A stretch of 64,000 nucleotides of DNA from Geothrix sp. (GTDB lineage: Bacteria; Acidobacteriota; Holophagae; Holophagales; Holophagaceae), in assembly GCF_020622065.1 (NCBI RefSeq), contig NZ_JAHRYQ010000001.1, forward strand, positions 1,798,001 to 1,862,000, given 5' to 3'. Below are positions 16,393 through 24,676 of the stretch, one piece after another (the stretch's first letter is position 1; every line of letters begins with the position of its first letter). The translations under genes were made by a program, and so were the position numbers. The notes under the pieces were generated by a model that saw only the letters and a program-made list of their open reading frames with translations, was not told the origin of the DNA and did no database searches.

Positions 16393-16743
16393 ATGCTGGA
16401 CCTGCTGCTCATTCCCGCCGCGATCCTCCTGGCCTTCGCGCTGCGCGCAGTGCGTCGAGGGGACCACCGCCTGCATGGCCACCTCATGGCGGCCACCGTG
16501 ACGGTGCTCCTCCTCCGGGTCGTCCTGCATCCCCGGGCTCTGGCCAGTCACCATCTCGCCCTGTGGCTGACCCTCCTGGTCGCGGCCGGGACGACCTTGC
16601 TCCTGGGCCGCGCCGCCCTGGCCTGGCGGGAGGGGCGCAGCGAGCGCGCTGCGATCCCGCGGGTCCACCGCACCGCCGGCGCCCTCACCCTCGCTTTGAC
16701 GGTCCTCACGCTGGCCGTGTGGTTCCTGCGGGACCGGCGCTGA
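16393..16743 (+). CDS. Small membrane protein, DUF420-like
   Basis: 116 aa with four predicted membrane helices. The spaced pattern of a His-rich first loop (GDHRLHGHLMAATV), a central ...ASHHLALW and a later VHRTAGALTLAL resembles DUF420 proteins, which are often linked to haem-copper oxidase biogenesis. The similarity is modest. It starts 25 bp after hbd. Its TGA directly abuts the purD stop from the other strand with no intervening base. Confidence 0.5.
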   Translation: MLDLLLIPAAILLAFALRAVRRGDHRLHGHLMAATVTVLLLRVVLHPRALASHHLALWLTLLVAAGTTLLLGRAALAWREGRSERAAIPRVHRTAGALTLALTVLTLAVWFLRDRR

Positions 16744-18048
16744 TCACCAGGGATCCTGAACGGTCTTCCCCGCCTCCGCGTGCTTCAGGGCCTTGAGGCC
16801 GATGTCGTGGCGCACCTGCATGCCGGGCCACTGGACCTGCGGCAGGGCGGTCTCGATGGCGGCCCGGGCCGTGGCCAGATCGGGCGCGGAGGTGGCCAGG
16901 TTCAGCACCCGGCCACCATGGGTCAGCCACTGTCCATCCTGCTTCCGGGTTCCCGCATGGATCACCGTGACGGCGGTGGGCGCGATGGAGATGGGCACGC
17001 CCTTCTTGGCCCCTTCCGGGTAATCCTCGGCGGCCAGCACCACCGTGATGGCCGTGTGGGGCTTGAGCTTGAGGTTGCGGGAGACGAGGCGGCCTTCGGC
17101 GACTTCCAGCAGCAGGGCCGTCAGATCCTCGTCCAGAAGCTGCATGAGCACCTGGGTTTCCGGGTCGCCGAAGCGCACATTGTACTCAAGCAGCTTCGGA
17201 CCTGCGGCCGTCCACATGACGCCGAGGAACAGCACGCCCCGGGCCTTGAGGCCATCGCGCTGCAGTCCCTTCACCGTCGGCTCCACCAGCACCGTGCGCA
17301 GGCGCTGGACATCCTCGGCCCGCAGGAAGGGGATGGGCCCGAAGGCCCCCATGCCGCCGGTGTTGGGACCCCGGTCGCCCTCGAAGATGCGCTTGTGGTC
17401 CTGGCAGGCGGGCAGCACCGCAAACGCGGCGTGATCGGCATCCACATCCACCAGCACATGCAGGGACAGCTCCATCCCCACCAGGGGCTCTTCGAAGACC
17501 ACCGTGCGGCTGGCCTCCCCGAACTGGCCGGCCATGAAGGCCCGGAAGGTGGCCAGGGCCTCGCGCTCGGTCTCGGCCAGCACCACGCCCTTCCCCGCCG
17601 CCAGGCCATCGGCCTTCAGCACGATGGGATAGCCGTGCGGCCAGGCGTGGATGAGGGCTTCCCCTTCGGCCTGATCGGTCACGGTCCAGCTGGCGGCGCA
17701 GGGAATGCCGTGCCGTTCCATGAAGGCCTTGGCCACCGCCTTGCTGCCTTCCAGCCTCGCCGTCTCGGCATCGTGCCCGAAAACCGGGATGCCCAGGGCC
17801 CGTACCGCGTCCGCCACGCCTGCCACCAGGGGCAGCTCCGGCCCGGCCACCACCAAGTCCGGGCGGTTTGCGGCACACCAGGCGGCCACGCCCCGGGCAT
17901 CTTCCAGATCCAAGTGGACGCAGGTACCCAGCTCTTCCAGGGCATCGCTCCCGGGGGCCGACACCAGCTCCACCAGCATCGGGGAGGCTTTCAGCTTCAG
18001 GGCCAGCGCGTGTTCCCGGCCGCCAGAGCCGAGGAGCAGGATCTTCAT
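16744..18048 (-). CDS. purD: Phosphoribosylamine-glycine ligase
   Basis: 434 aa ATP-grasp enzyme joining phosphoribosylamine and glycine in purine synthesis. The N-terminal MKILLLGSGGREHALA is diagnostic. The substrate region PELPLVAG is at about residue 75, the ATP-binding KADGLAAGKGV at about 145, DRGPNTGGMGAFGP at about 230, and LLEYNVRFGDPETQ at about 285. A GGAGG site lies upstream of ATG 18048. No other pur gene is adjacent. A highly structured leader precedes it (18087-18137). Confidence 0.96.
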   Translation of the reverse strand: MKILLLGSGGREHALALKLKASPMLVELVSAPGSDALEELGTCVHLDLEDARGVAAWCAANRPDLVVAGPELPLVAGVADAVRALGIPVFGHDAETARLEGSKAVAKAFMERHGIPCAASWTVTDQAEGEALIHAWPHGYPIVLKADGLAAGKGVVLAETEREALATFRAFMAGQFGEASRTVVFEEPLVGMELSLHVLVDVDADHAAFAVLPACQDHKRIFEGDRGPNTGGMGAFGPIPFLRAEDVQRLRTVLVEPTVKGLQRDGLKARGVLFLGVMWTAAGPKLLEYNVRFGDPETQVLMQLLDEDLTALLLEVAEGRLVSRNLKLKPHTAITVVLAAEDYPEGAKKGVPISIAPTAVTVIHAGTRKQDGQWLTHGGRVLNLATSAPDLATARAAIETALPQVQWPGMQVRHDIGLKALKHAEAGKTVQDPW

Positions 18049-18086
18049 ACCGCCTCCAGCCCTTCAGTATCCAGGAAAGGTCCCCA

Positions 18087-18137
18087 TCCCCGAAACCGGC
18101 GAACGCCGGCTGGCGGCCCTCTGGGCATTTTCGGGGA
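18087..18137 (-). ncRNA. Structured purD leader: candidate three-way-junction RNA
   Basis: Outer stem P1: TCCCCGAAA (18087-18095) pairs with TTTCGGGGA (18129-18137). Directly inside it are P2, CCGGC-4 nt-GCCGG (18096-18109), and P3, GCCC-TCT-GGGC around 18115-18126. The element ends 39 bp before the purD start and lies upstream of the tonB promoter, so on the minus strand it would be in the purD 5' leader. It matches no riboswitch class I can name; it could also be a terminator or a DNA-level repeat. Confidence 0.4.
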
Positions 18138-18179
18138 CGGAGACCTGCGTCACATCCGTCGCGCCCGAGCGGAAAACCG

Positions 18180-18208
18180 TTGACACCGGATCCGGTCGTC
18201 CCTAATTT
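18180..18208 (+). promoter_or_regulatory. Promoter of the tonB-receptor operon
   Basis: Consensus -35 TTGACA (18180-18185), 17-bp spacer and -10 TAATTT (18203-18208). The Fur-box-like dyad at 18217-18231 covers the expected transcription start. Confidence 0.7.
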
Positions 18209-18216
18209 ATCAATAT

Positions 18217-18231
18217 TGAGACTAAGTCTCA
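18217..18231. promoter_or_regulatory. Fur box (7-1-7 dyad) in front of tonB
   Basis: TGAGACT-A-AGTCTCA is a perfect 7-1-7 inverted repeat, the geometry of Fur operators. It lies 9 bp after the -10 box of the tonB promoter, and the operon encodes TonB and a siderophore receptor. Iron-bound Fur would block transcription here. Confidence 0.7.
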
Positions 18232-18246
18232 CTCTTGGAATGAGCC

Positions 18247-19041
18247 ATGCTCCAGACCCTCCCGATCCCTTTTGCCGCCCGGACCCAACCCGAGACCCGG
18301 GAACCCAAGCCCTCCCTGGAGGACCTGGTCTACCGGGCCAGCCTGGTCGCCTCCGATGCGCCCCTCCGCCGCGGGGACCGGAAGCGGGTGCTGGGGTTGA
18401 GCCTTGCCGTCTATGGTCTGCTCGGCGCGGCGGGCCTGATCCTCAGCGCCCGCTCAGCCACGGCGCTGATGGCGCCATCCAAGACCGTGACCATCAGCCT
18501 GCTGGAAGAAGCGCCCCTGCTGGCGCCACCGCCCCCTCCGGCGGGCGCCCAGGCCACCCGCAGCACCGGCCAGACCTCGACCACACCCCAGGAACCGCAG
18601 GTCGCCCCCGTTTCCACGCCCAGCTCGCCTGTGGAATCGTCCCTGCCCGCGAGTACCGTGCCGACTCAGGGCTCGGGCCCCGGCGTTCCCGGCGGCGTGG
18701 CTGGGGGTGTCGCCGGCGGAACGGTGGGCGGGGTCGTCGGGGGAACGGTCGGGGGCATCGTGCCGCCGCGCTTCGACGCGGCCTACCTGCAGAACCCCCC
18801 TCCCGATTACCCCTCGCTCTCCCGCCGCCTGGGGGAAGAGGGTCGGATCATCCTCCGGGTGCTGATCTCCCCCGAGGGCCTGCCCCGGGATATCCAGCTC
18901 CAGGCCAGCAGTGGCTTCCCCCGCCTGGACCAGGCGGCCCTCCAGACCGTGCGCCGATGGCGCTTCGCCCCCGCCATGCGCGGGGAGGAGCCCCTGGCGG
19001 CCTGGGTCCTCGTTCCCATCCGCTTCAACCTCGAGTCCTGA
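18247..19041 (+). CDS. tonB: TonB-family energy transducer
   Basis: 264 aa. A cytoplasmic N-terminus of about 48 residues precedes one membrane helix (about 49-70). A periplasmic Pro/Ser/Thr-rich and then Gly-Val-rich linker (repeated GGV/GGT units, about 150-175) leads to the TonB C-terminal domain (PDYPSLSRRLGEEGRIILRV to the end). It couples the proton-motive force, through ExbBD, to outer-membrane receptors. No exbBD genes are present. It sits directly under a Fur-type promoter, 62 bp upstream of the receptor gene. The unusually long cytoplasmic head is atypical of E. coli TonB. Confidence 0.88.
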   Translation: MLQTLPIPFAARTQPETREPKPSLEDLVYRASLVASDAPLRRGDRKRVLGLSLAVYGLLGAAGLILSARSATALMAPSKTVTISLLEEAPLLAPPPPPAGAQATRSTGQTSTTPQEPQVAPVSTPSSPVESSLPASTVPTQGSGPGVPGGVAGGVAGGTVGGVVGGTVGGIVPPRFDAAYLQNPPPDYPSLSRRLGEEGRIILRVLISPEGLPRDIQLQASSGFPRLDQAALQTVRRWRFAPAMRGEEPLAAWVLVPIRFNLES

Positions 19042-19103
19042 TCCCAGGATCCCGCGCCACCCACCGCCAACATCCCCAATCACCCGCCCCATCCGGAGCC
19101 ATC

Positions 19104-21236
19104 ATGCTTCTCGCCCGAGTTCTGCCTTGCGTCGCCGTCCTGTCCGCCCTGGGCCACCCCCCCGTCCGGGCCCAGGAACCCACCAAGTCGGACGCTCCCG
19201 CCCCCACCCTGTCCGAAGTGAAGGTGAAGGCCACCAAGGTCAAGCCGGAAACGCGTGAGTACCAGGCGGTGACGGTCCGCACCGCCACCAAGATCGAGGC
19301 CCCCCTCAAGGACATCCCCCAGACCGTGGATCAGGTGCCCGCGGCCCTGCTGAAGGATCAGGGGGCGCGCTCCCTCCAGGACGCCCTCAAGAATGTGCCG
19401 GGCGTGGGTTTCAGCAGCGGCGACGGGCAGCGCGACCAGGTGAGCATTCGCGGCTTCACGGCCATCGGCGACCAGTTCGTGGACGGCATCCGCGACGACG
19501 GGCTCTACTTCCGCGACCTCAGCAATGTCGAACGCGTCGAGGTGCTGAAGGGGCCCGCCTCCGTGCTTTACGGCCGCGGCTCTTCCGGCGGCATGATCAA
19601 CCGCATCACCAAGCAGCCAGACGGCCTCGCCCTCCGCGAGGTCGAGCTGACCGCCGGCACCTTGGGCCAGCGCCGCGGCAGCTTCGACCTGGGCGGGGCC
19701 GCGGCCGGGACCAACTACCGCGTGACCGGGGCCCTGGAGGATTCCGGTGGATTCCGCAACCAGTCCTTCCTGGAGCGCCAGGCCCTGGCGCCCTCCTTCG
19801 GCTGGCGATTCTCCAAGGACACCCGGCTCACCGTCCAGTTCGACTACCTGCGGGACAAGCGCGTCACGGATTTCGGTCTTCCCGGCCTCCTCAGCACGGG
19901 CCGCCCCGTGGAGGTCCCCCGCGAAACCTACTACGGATCCGCCAACGCCCGGAAGGACGACTACAGCCGGTCGGAAGTCTTCGGCACCACCGTCACCTTC
20001 GAGCACCGCTTCAGCTCCAGCCTCAGCCTCCGCAACGCCATGCGGGCCTACGACTTCGACCTGGACCGCCACAACACGCTGGTGGGCAGCGTGAACGAGG
20101 CCGCGGGGACGGTTTCCCTCACCCATGGGGATCTGCGCCGCCAGGAACGGGGCGTCTTCGATCAGCTGGAGCTGGTCCAGCGCCTCTCCACCGGCTCGAT
20201 CCACCACCAGCTGTTGTACGGACTGGAGATCGGCGTCCAGCGCAAGGGCGCCCGCAACTTCTCCTTCGCCAACGCCGTCACCGTCTCCCTCTACGACCCC
20301 GTCCTGAAGCCCCTGCCCGCCTTCAACTACGCGGTGCCCGCCGGCGACAGCCTGAGCCACCAGAAGAGCCTCAGCGGCTATGTGCAGGATCTCGTCGAGT
20401 TCACGCCGCAGTGGAAGGCCCTCGTCGGTGCGCGGTGGGACCGCTTCGACCAGTCCACCCAGGACTTCAAGATCTTCAAGACGCTGGAGCGCACCGATAC
20501 GGCCTGGAGTCCCCGCGCCGGGCTGGTCTTCCAGCCCACGGAGATCCAGTCCTACTACCTCTCCTTCAGCCGCAGCTTCCAGCCTTCCGCCGAGCTCCTG
20601 GCCCTGGCCGCGAACAACACGGCCATCGACCCCGAGCGCACCCGCAACTGGGAGCTGGGCGCCAAGTACGACCTCTTCGCAGGCAAGGGCGCGGCCACGG
20701 TGGCCCTCTTCAACCTCGAGCGCACGGGCATCAAGAGCACCGACCCCGCCAACCCCACCCTCCTCATCCCCGTGGGCACCCAGCGGACCAACGGCCTGGA
20801 AGCCAGCCTGGGCGGCGAGATCGCCGAGGGGTGGCGGATCCGCGCGGGCTATGCCCACCTGGACGGCCGCATCACCGGCTCCACACCCGGCACCAAGGTC
20901 AGCGGCGTGGCCATCGAAGGCCACCGCCCCAGCCTCACGCCCCTCGACAGCGGCAACCTCTGGATCAACTGGGACATCAACCCCGGCTGGGGCGCCGGCC
21001 TCGGCCTGAACACCTCCGGAGACCGGTTCGCCTCGAACAGCAACCTGGTGCGGCTGGGTTCCTACACCACCTTCGACGGGGCCGTCTATTACCGGACCAC
21101 CCGCTGGGATCTGGCCCTGAACCTGAAGAACCTCACCAACCGGAAGTACATCGCCGCCGGTCACGGGGCCAGCGACCTGCTGCTGGTCCCCGGGGCGCCC
21201 TTCAGCGCCGACCTCAGCCTGCGCCTGCGGCTCTAG
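19104..21236 (+). CDS. TonB-dependent siderophore receptor
   Basis: 710 aa outer-membrane beta-barrel. The start ATG 19104 is chosen because it opens a signal peptide ending PVRAQ; the open frame upstream is not protein-like. The plug domain (about 45-160) shows IPQTVDQVPAALL, SIRGF, DGIRDDG and VLKGPASVLYGRGSSGGMIN, typical of the FhuA/Fiu/FhuE group. The barrel ends with ...FSADLSLRLRL, a C-terminal beta signal. Ligand unknown: ferric siderophore is likely from the family and the Fur box. It is followed after 3 bp by a PepSY protein, which in many siderophore operons is thought to help iron release. Confidence 0.92.
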   Translation: MLLARVLPCVAVLSALGHPPVRAQEPTKSDAPAPTLSEVKVKATKVKPETREYQAVTVRTATKIEAPLKDIPQTVDQVPAALLKDQGARSLQDALKNVPGVGFSSGDGQRDQVSIRGFTAIGDQFVDGIRDDGLYFRDLSNVERVEVLKGPASVLYGRGSSGGMINRITKQPDGLALREVELTAGTLGQRRGSFDLGGAAAGTNYRVTGALEDSGGFRNQSFLERQALAPSFGWRFSKDTRLTVQFDYLRDKRVTDFGLPGLLSTGRPVEVPRETYYGSANARKDDYSRSEVFGTTVTFEHRFSSSLSLRNAMRAYDFDLDRHNTLVGSVNEAAGTVSLTHGDLRRQERGVFDQLELVQRLSTGSIHHQLLYGLEIGVQRKGARNFSFANAVTVSLYDPVLKPLPAFNYAVPAGDSLSHQKSLSGYVQDLVEFTPQWKALVGARWDRFDQSTQDFKIFKTLERTDTAWSPRAGLVFQPTEIQSYYLSFSRSFQPSAELLALAANNTAIDPERTRNWELGAKYDLFAGKGAATVALFNLERTGIKSTDPANPTLLIPVGTQRTNGLEASLGGEIAEGWRIRAGYAHLDGRITGSTPGTKVSGVAIEGHRPSLTPLDSGNLWINWDINPGWGAGLGLNTSGDRFASNSNLVRLGSYTTFDGAVYYRTTRWDLALNLKNLTNRKYIAAGHGASDLLLVPGAPFSADLSLRLRL

Positions 21237-21239
21237 CCG

Positions 21240-21857
21240 ATGACCCGCCCCCGCCGCTTCCTCGTCTGGCTTCGCAAGGTCCACGCCTGGGTGGGCCTGG
21301 CGGGCGCAGCCCTCGGCCTCCTCTTCGGAACCACCGGCTTTCTGCTGAACCATCGGGCGGTCCTGAAGGTTCCGGGAGGCCGCATCGAAACCGAGAGGAT
21401 CCAGCTGGAACTCACTGAAGCCCCGGCCTCACCCGAGTCCCTGGCCCGGGACCTGGCCCTCCGCTTCGGTTTCGCGCCCGAGCGGGCCCGCTGGCAGGTC
21501 CAGCCCGCGAAGCCGGTGCGGTTCAGTGGGGCTCCCGTCACCACGGCCGGCACCTGGACCATCCTCCTGGGCACCCACCGCCGCCAGGCCCGCGCCACCT
21601 ACCTGCCGGGCAACCGCACGGTGGATGTGGAGGCGCGCCGGGCCGACCTCGTCGGCACCCTCCAGCGCATGCACAAGTCCGATGCGGGTCACGCACCCTG
21701 GATCCTCCTCGCAGACGCCTTCGCGGGAGCCCTGGTCTTCCTCACCGTGAGCGGAACCCTGCTTTGGACCCGCCTTGCCGGTGAGAGGATGCTCGCCATC
21801 ACCCTGGCGGCGGGCGGCTTCCTGACCCTGATGCTGGTGGCCGCCCTGGCCTGGTAG
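21240..21857 (+). CDS. PepSY-associated membrane protein
   Basis: 205 aa. An N-terminal helix (RKVHAWVGLAGAALGLLFGTTGFLLNHR) is followed by a periplasmic domain of about 110 residues, a second helix with ...LQRMHKSDAGHAPWILLADAF preceding it, and a C-terminal helix. The spacing of RKxHxW at the start and the second HK/H segment is that of the PepSY-TM family, which includes ferric reductases tied to siderophore uptake. It is co-transcribed with the receptor (3 bp gap). A reductase role is inference. Confidence 0.75.
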   Translation: MTRPRRFLVWLRKVHAWVGLAGAALGLLFGTTGFLLNHRAVLKVPGGRIETERIQLELTEAPASPESLARDLALRFGFAPERARWQVQPAKPVRFSGAPVTTAGTWTILLGTHRRQARATYLPGNRTVDVEARRADLVGTLQRMHKSDAGHAPWILLADAFAGALVFLTVSGTLLWTRLAGERMLAITLAAGGFLTLMLVAALAW

Positions 21858-21885
21858 TTCCCACCTCCGGCTCGCCCCTGACGGG

Positions 21886-21942
21886 CGCCCCTTCGCCCGG
21901 CCACGGATCGGTTCGCCCCAGATCCGTGGCCCCGAAGGGGCG
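21886..21942. terminator. Long interrupted hairpin after the TonB-receptor operon
   Basis: Outer arms CGCCCCTTCG (21886-21895) and CGAAGGGGCG (21933-21942), then inner arms GGCCACGGATC (21899-21909) and GATCCGTGGCC (21921-21931), 21 paired bases in total. There is no T run, so it may act as a factor-dependent terminator, a processing site or a dispersed repeat. Confidence 0.5.
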
Positions 21943-22053
21943 TCCTGCGCATGTTGATCGGCGTCATCCCCGCCCGTCGGACCGCCGCTCCGGGCTCCCA
22001 TTCCACTCGCCGCTGGCGCTCCGGCTCCGGCGCCCTTCCCGTTCGGAGGCAAC

Positions 22054-22623
22054 ATGAACCGCATCTCGACATCCCTCGCTGTGGCCGTGGCGGCCTTCGC
22101 CGGCCTGACGCTCCAGGCCGAGGACTTCCAGCCGCTCATGAAGGCCACCCGCACCACCTGGCCCGAGAAGCAGCACATCGGCGTGATCTGCGACTACAAC
22201 GCCAGCCAGGCCCAGGTGATGGCCCTGGCGAAGGCCGCGGGCGAAGGCTCGCTGATCACTGTGGCGGACACCCGTCGGCCCGAGTATGCCGCCTCGGCGG
22301 CTCACCTGATCGCCAACCACAAGGCCGACTACCTGGTGCTGCTCCCCGGCGACCGCCCGTTCCGGGATGGTTCCTTCGGCGCCACCCTCGCCATCAGCCA
22401 GCTGGGCCTCCGGGGTGTGCCCGCCATCGGAACCACGGCCGTGGCCCTGAAGCAGGGCGCGGTGTTCAGCGTGGGTGATGGCACCCAGGGCGAAGTGCTC
22501 GTCACGGACCGCCTCATCGGCACCGTGGATGTGATCCTGCCCAACCGGGCCCTGGCCCAGAAGGCCTCCCTGGTACTCCGGCAGGAGGGCATGGCCACCA
22601 TCGCAGTGCACAGCGCCGAATGA
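22054..22623 (+). CDS. Secreted protein of unknown function
   Basis: 189 aa with a signal peptide ending about residue 22 (LTLQAED). The mature part has alternating strand/helix patterns (IGVICDYN, SLITVADTR, ADYLVLLPGD, GVPAIGTTAVAL), which resemble the Rossmann-like lobes of ABC-type periplasmic binding proteins, but only about one lobe long. The nearest recognisable label is an uncharacterised substrate-binding-like protein; I would not name a ligand. It lies 112 bp after the large hairpin and is probably its own transcript. Confidence 0.6.
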   Translation: MNRISTSLAVAVAAFAGLTLQAEDFQPLMKATRTTWPEKQHIGVICDYNASQAQVMALAKAAGEGSLITVADTRRPEYAASAAHLIANHKADYLVLLPGDRPFRDGSFGATLAISQLGLRGVPAIGTTAVALKQGAVFSVGDGTQGEVLVTDRLIGTVDVILPNRALAQKASLVLRQEGMATIAVHSAE

Positions 22624-22685
22624 CCCCACGACCCGTCTGCCACGGCCCGGCCCCCGCCGGGCCGTTCTCTTGGCCGGAATCAGGG

Positions 22686-23438
22686 TCAGAGCCACTCTCC
22701 GAACTGTTCGCGGTAGGTCCGGCTCAGGGTGAGGCGGGTGCCATCGCGCATGATCACCAGATGATCGCCGCCCGTCCAGGGCTGGAATTCCTTGATGCAG
22801 TCCAGGTTCACGATGGCCGAGCGGTGGATGCGGCGGAACTGGGCGGGATCCAGCCGGGTGAGCAGTCCCGACAAGGTCTGCCGCAGCAGGTGGGAAGTGC
22901 CCTCGACATGGAGGCGCACATAGTTGTCCTCGGCTTCTACCCATTGCAGGCCCGCGGTCTTCACCAGAATGTGGCGGTCGCCCTGCTTCACCAGCAGCCG
23001 GTCCACCCAGGGCCGCTCCTTCCGCAGGCCCGCCAGCAGGGCCTCCAGGTCGGGTCCACTCCCCCCGTCTTTCTGGGTGCACCAGCGGCGGGCCCGCTCC
23101 AAAGCCTGGTGGAAGCGCTCGGGCGAGAAGGGCTTGAGCAGGTAGTCAAGGGCGTGGACCTCGAAGGCCCGGAGCGCGTGCTGGTCATAGGCCGTGATGA
23201 AGAGGGTGGGTGGCATGCGGTCCGCCCCCACGGCCTCCACCACGCCGAAGCCGTCCAGCTCCGGCATCTGGATGTCGAGGAAGACCAGATCCGGCGCCAG
23301 GTCCTCGATGGCCTTCACAGCCGCAAGGCCATGAGCACATTCGGCGGCCACCTCGATGTCCGGCGCCTTCCGGAGCAGATGGCGGATGCGCTGCCGGGCC
23401 AGCGATTCGTCATCCACGATGAGGGCACGCAAGGTCAT
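22686..23438 (-). CDS. LytTR-family response regulator
   Basis: 250 aa. The receiver domain has acidic pair DDE (about residue 8), phospho-acceptor Asp in LVFLDIQMPELDG (about 53), and Lys in LLKPFSPERF (about 102). The C-terminal LytTR DNA-binding domain (about 145-250) has VEAEDNYVRLH and FRRIHRSAIVNLDCI. ATG 23438 overlaps the stop of the kinase gene (ATGA), so the pair is coupled. Targets unknown; LytTR regulators often control transporters or envelope functions. Confidence 0.93.
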   Translation of the reverse strand: MTLRALIVDDESLARQRIRHLLRKAPDIEVAAECAHGLAAVKAIEDLAPDLVFLDIQMPELDGFGVVEAVGADRMPPTLFITAYDQHALRAFEVHALDYLLKPFSPERFHQALERARRWCTQKDGGSGPDLEALLAGLRKERPWVDRLLVKQGDRHILVKTAGLQWVEAEDNYVRLHVEGTSHLLRQTLSGLLTRLDPAQFRRIHRSAIVNLDCIKEFQPWTGGDHLVIMRDGTRLTLSRTYREQFGEWL

Positions 23439-24520
23439 CCAACCTCCGGTCCCGGCTGATCCAGGGGAAGGCGCAACACCACGAGGGTACCCCGGCCCGG
23501 AGCGCCCAGCAGATCCAGTTGATGCCTGCCCTTGTAGAGCAGCCCCAGGCGAGCCCGGACATTGCCGAGGCCCACGCCCTCGCGGCCCGGCCTGAATCCC
23601 TCGCCGTCGTCCTGGACCTCGATCACCAGGCACTCGGAGTCGCGGTGGGCCCGCAGCTGCAGGGTGCCGCCCTGGGGACGGTCGGACAGGCCGTGCTTGA
23701 GAGCATTCTCCACCAGGGGTTGGAGGATGAAGCTGGGCACCCTCAGGTCCAGCAGATTGGGGGCGATGTCCACGCGGACCTGGAGGCGATCCTGGAAGCG
23801 CACCTGCTCGATGGCCAGGTAGGCCTGGATGAAGGCCAGCTCTTTGCGCAGCGTCACCAGCTGGTCGGGCGGGGCATCCAGGGTCATGCGCAGGAAATCC
23901 CCCAGGCGGCTGATCATGTCGTCCGCGCCCTCCGGATTGGCGTGGACCAGGGCGGAGATGGAGTTGAGCGTGTTGAAGAGGAAGTGGGGCTGGAGCTGCA
24001 TCCGGAGGGCCAGGTTCTGGGCTTCGGCAAAACGGGCCTCCAGCTTCGCGGCTTCCACCTCGCGGGCTTTGTATTTCCGGTAGATCCGCAGCCCATGGAA
24101 GGCGGCCACCACGGCCCACATGAAGAGGAGGTTCGTGTGGAAGTAGGCCCGGTAGAAGCGCGGGAGGCCCTTGAGGAACCTCGCGAGGTCGAGCGCCTTT
24201 CCCTGGTCCCAGGAATCCAGTCGGAGGGAGATGAGGTAGGCCACGAAGAGCCCCAGGGCGGCCACGACCACGCTGGCCAGCAGGTGCAGGGTCCAGGTCC
24301 GCCACTGGGACCAGGCGAAGGATTCAATGGGCCGCCGGTTGGCCAGCCAGATCAGGAAGAGGCCCAGCAGGCCCCAGGCCCCGTTCTGCAGCAGGTTCAT
24401 CACCACGATCCGGAGAACCGGGGCGGACGGGTACATGGCCAGGTCCCAGGTGGCCATGTAGAGCCCCATCAGGGCCCAGATGCCCCAGTACCAGCGCCAC
24501 TTCCCAACCGCGGGTTCCAT
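23435..24520 (-). CDS. LytS/YehU-type sensor histidine kinase
   Basis: 361 aa. Four predicted membrane helices (about 10-30, 38-60, 75-105, 128-150) act as the sensor. A short coiled linker leads to the His-kinase segment MQLQPHFLFNTLNSISAL (His about 190), the phosphorylated site of this family. The ATP-binding HATPase domain follows, with LQPLVENALKHG, DDGEGF and GVGLGNVRARL. No extracellular sensing domain of note. It forms the cognate pair with the LytTR regulator. Confidence 0.92.
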   Translation of the reverse strand: MEPAVGKWRWYWGIWALMGLYMATWDLAMYPSAPVLRIVVMNLLQNGAWGLLGLFLIWLANRRPIESFAWSQWRTWTLHLLASVVVAALGLFVAYLISLRLDSWDQGKALDLARFLKGLPRFYRAYFHTNLLFMWAVVAAFHGLRIYRKYKAREVEAAKLEARFAEAQNLALRMQLQPHFLFNTLNSISALVHANPEGADDMISRLGDFLRMTLDAPPDQLVTLRKELAFIQAYLAIEQVRFQDRLQVRVDIAPNLLDLRVPSFILQPLVENALKHGLSDRPQGGTLQLRAHRDSECLVIEVQDDGEGFRPGREGVGLGNVRARLGLLYKGRHQLDLLGAPGRGTLVVLRLPLDQPGPEVG

Positions 24521-24676
24521 GCCCCAAGCCTAGAGACACAAAGGAGTTCCCGCCAGCGGGCTGGGGCGAGCCGAGGCATTCCAGGGGCGATCTTCCACTC
24601 AGAGGTGATCAATCGGTCAGGAATGCCGATACGGATTCCCTCATCGGGAGTAGGATGGGCCCGCCGGGAGGTCACC

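Noticed and set aside
18680-18760. Gly-Val repeats in TonB considered as a DNA repeat or CRISPR-like array
   Set aside because: The units are short and degenerate and encode a protein linker; there are no spacers.
19080-21353. 757-codon antisense frame over the siderophore receptor
   Set aside because: The plus strand encodes a full receptor with signal peptide, plug and barrel; the minus frame has no recognisable feature.
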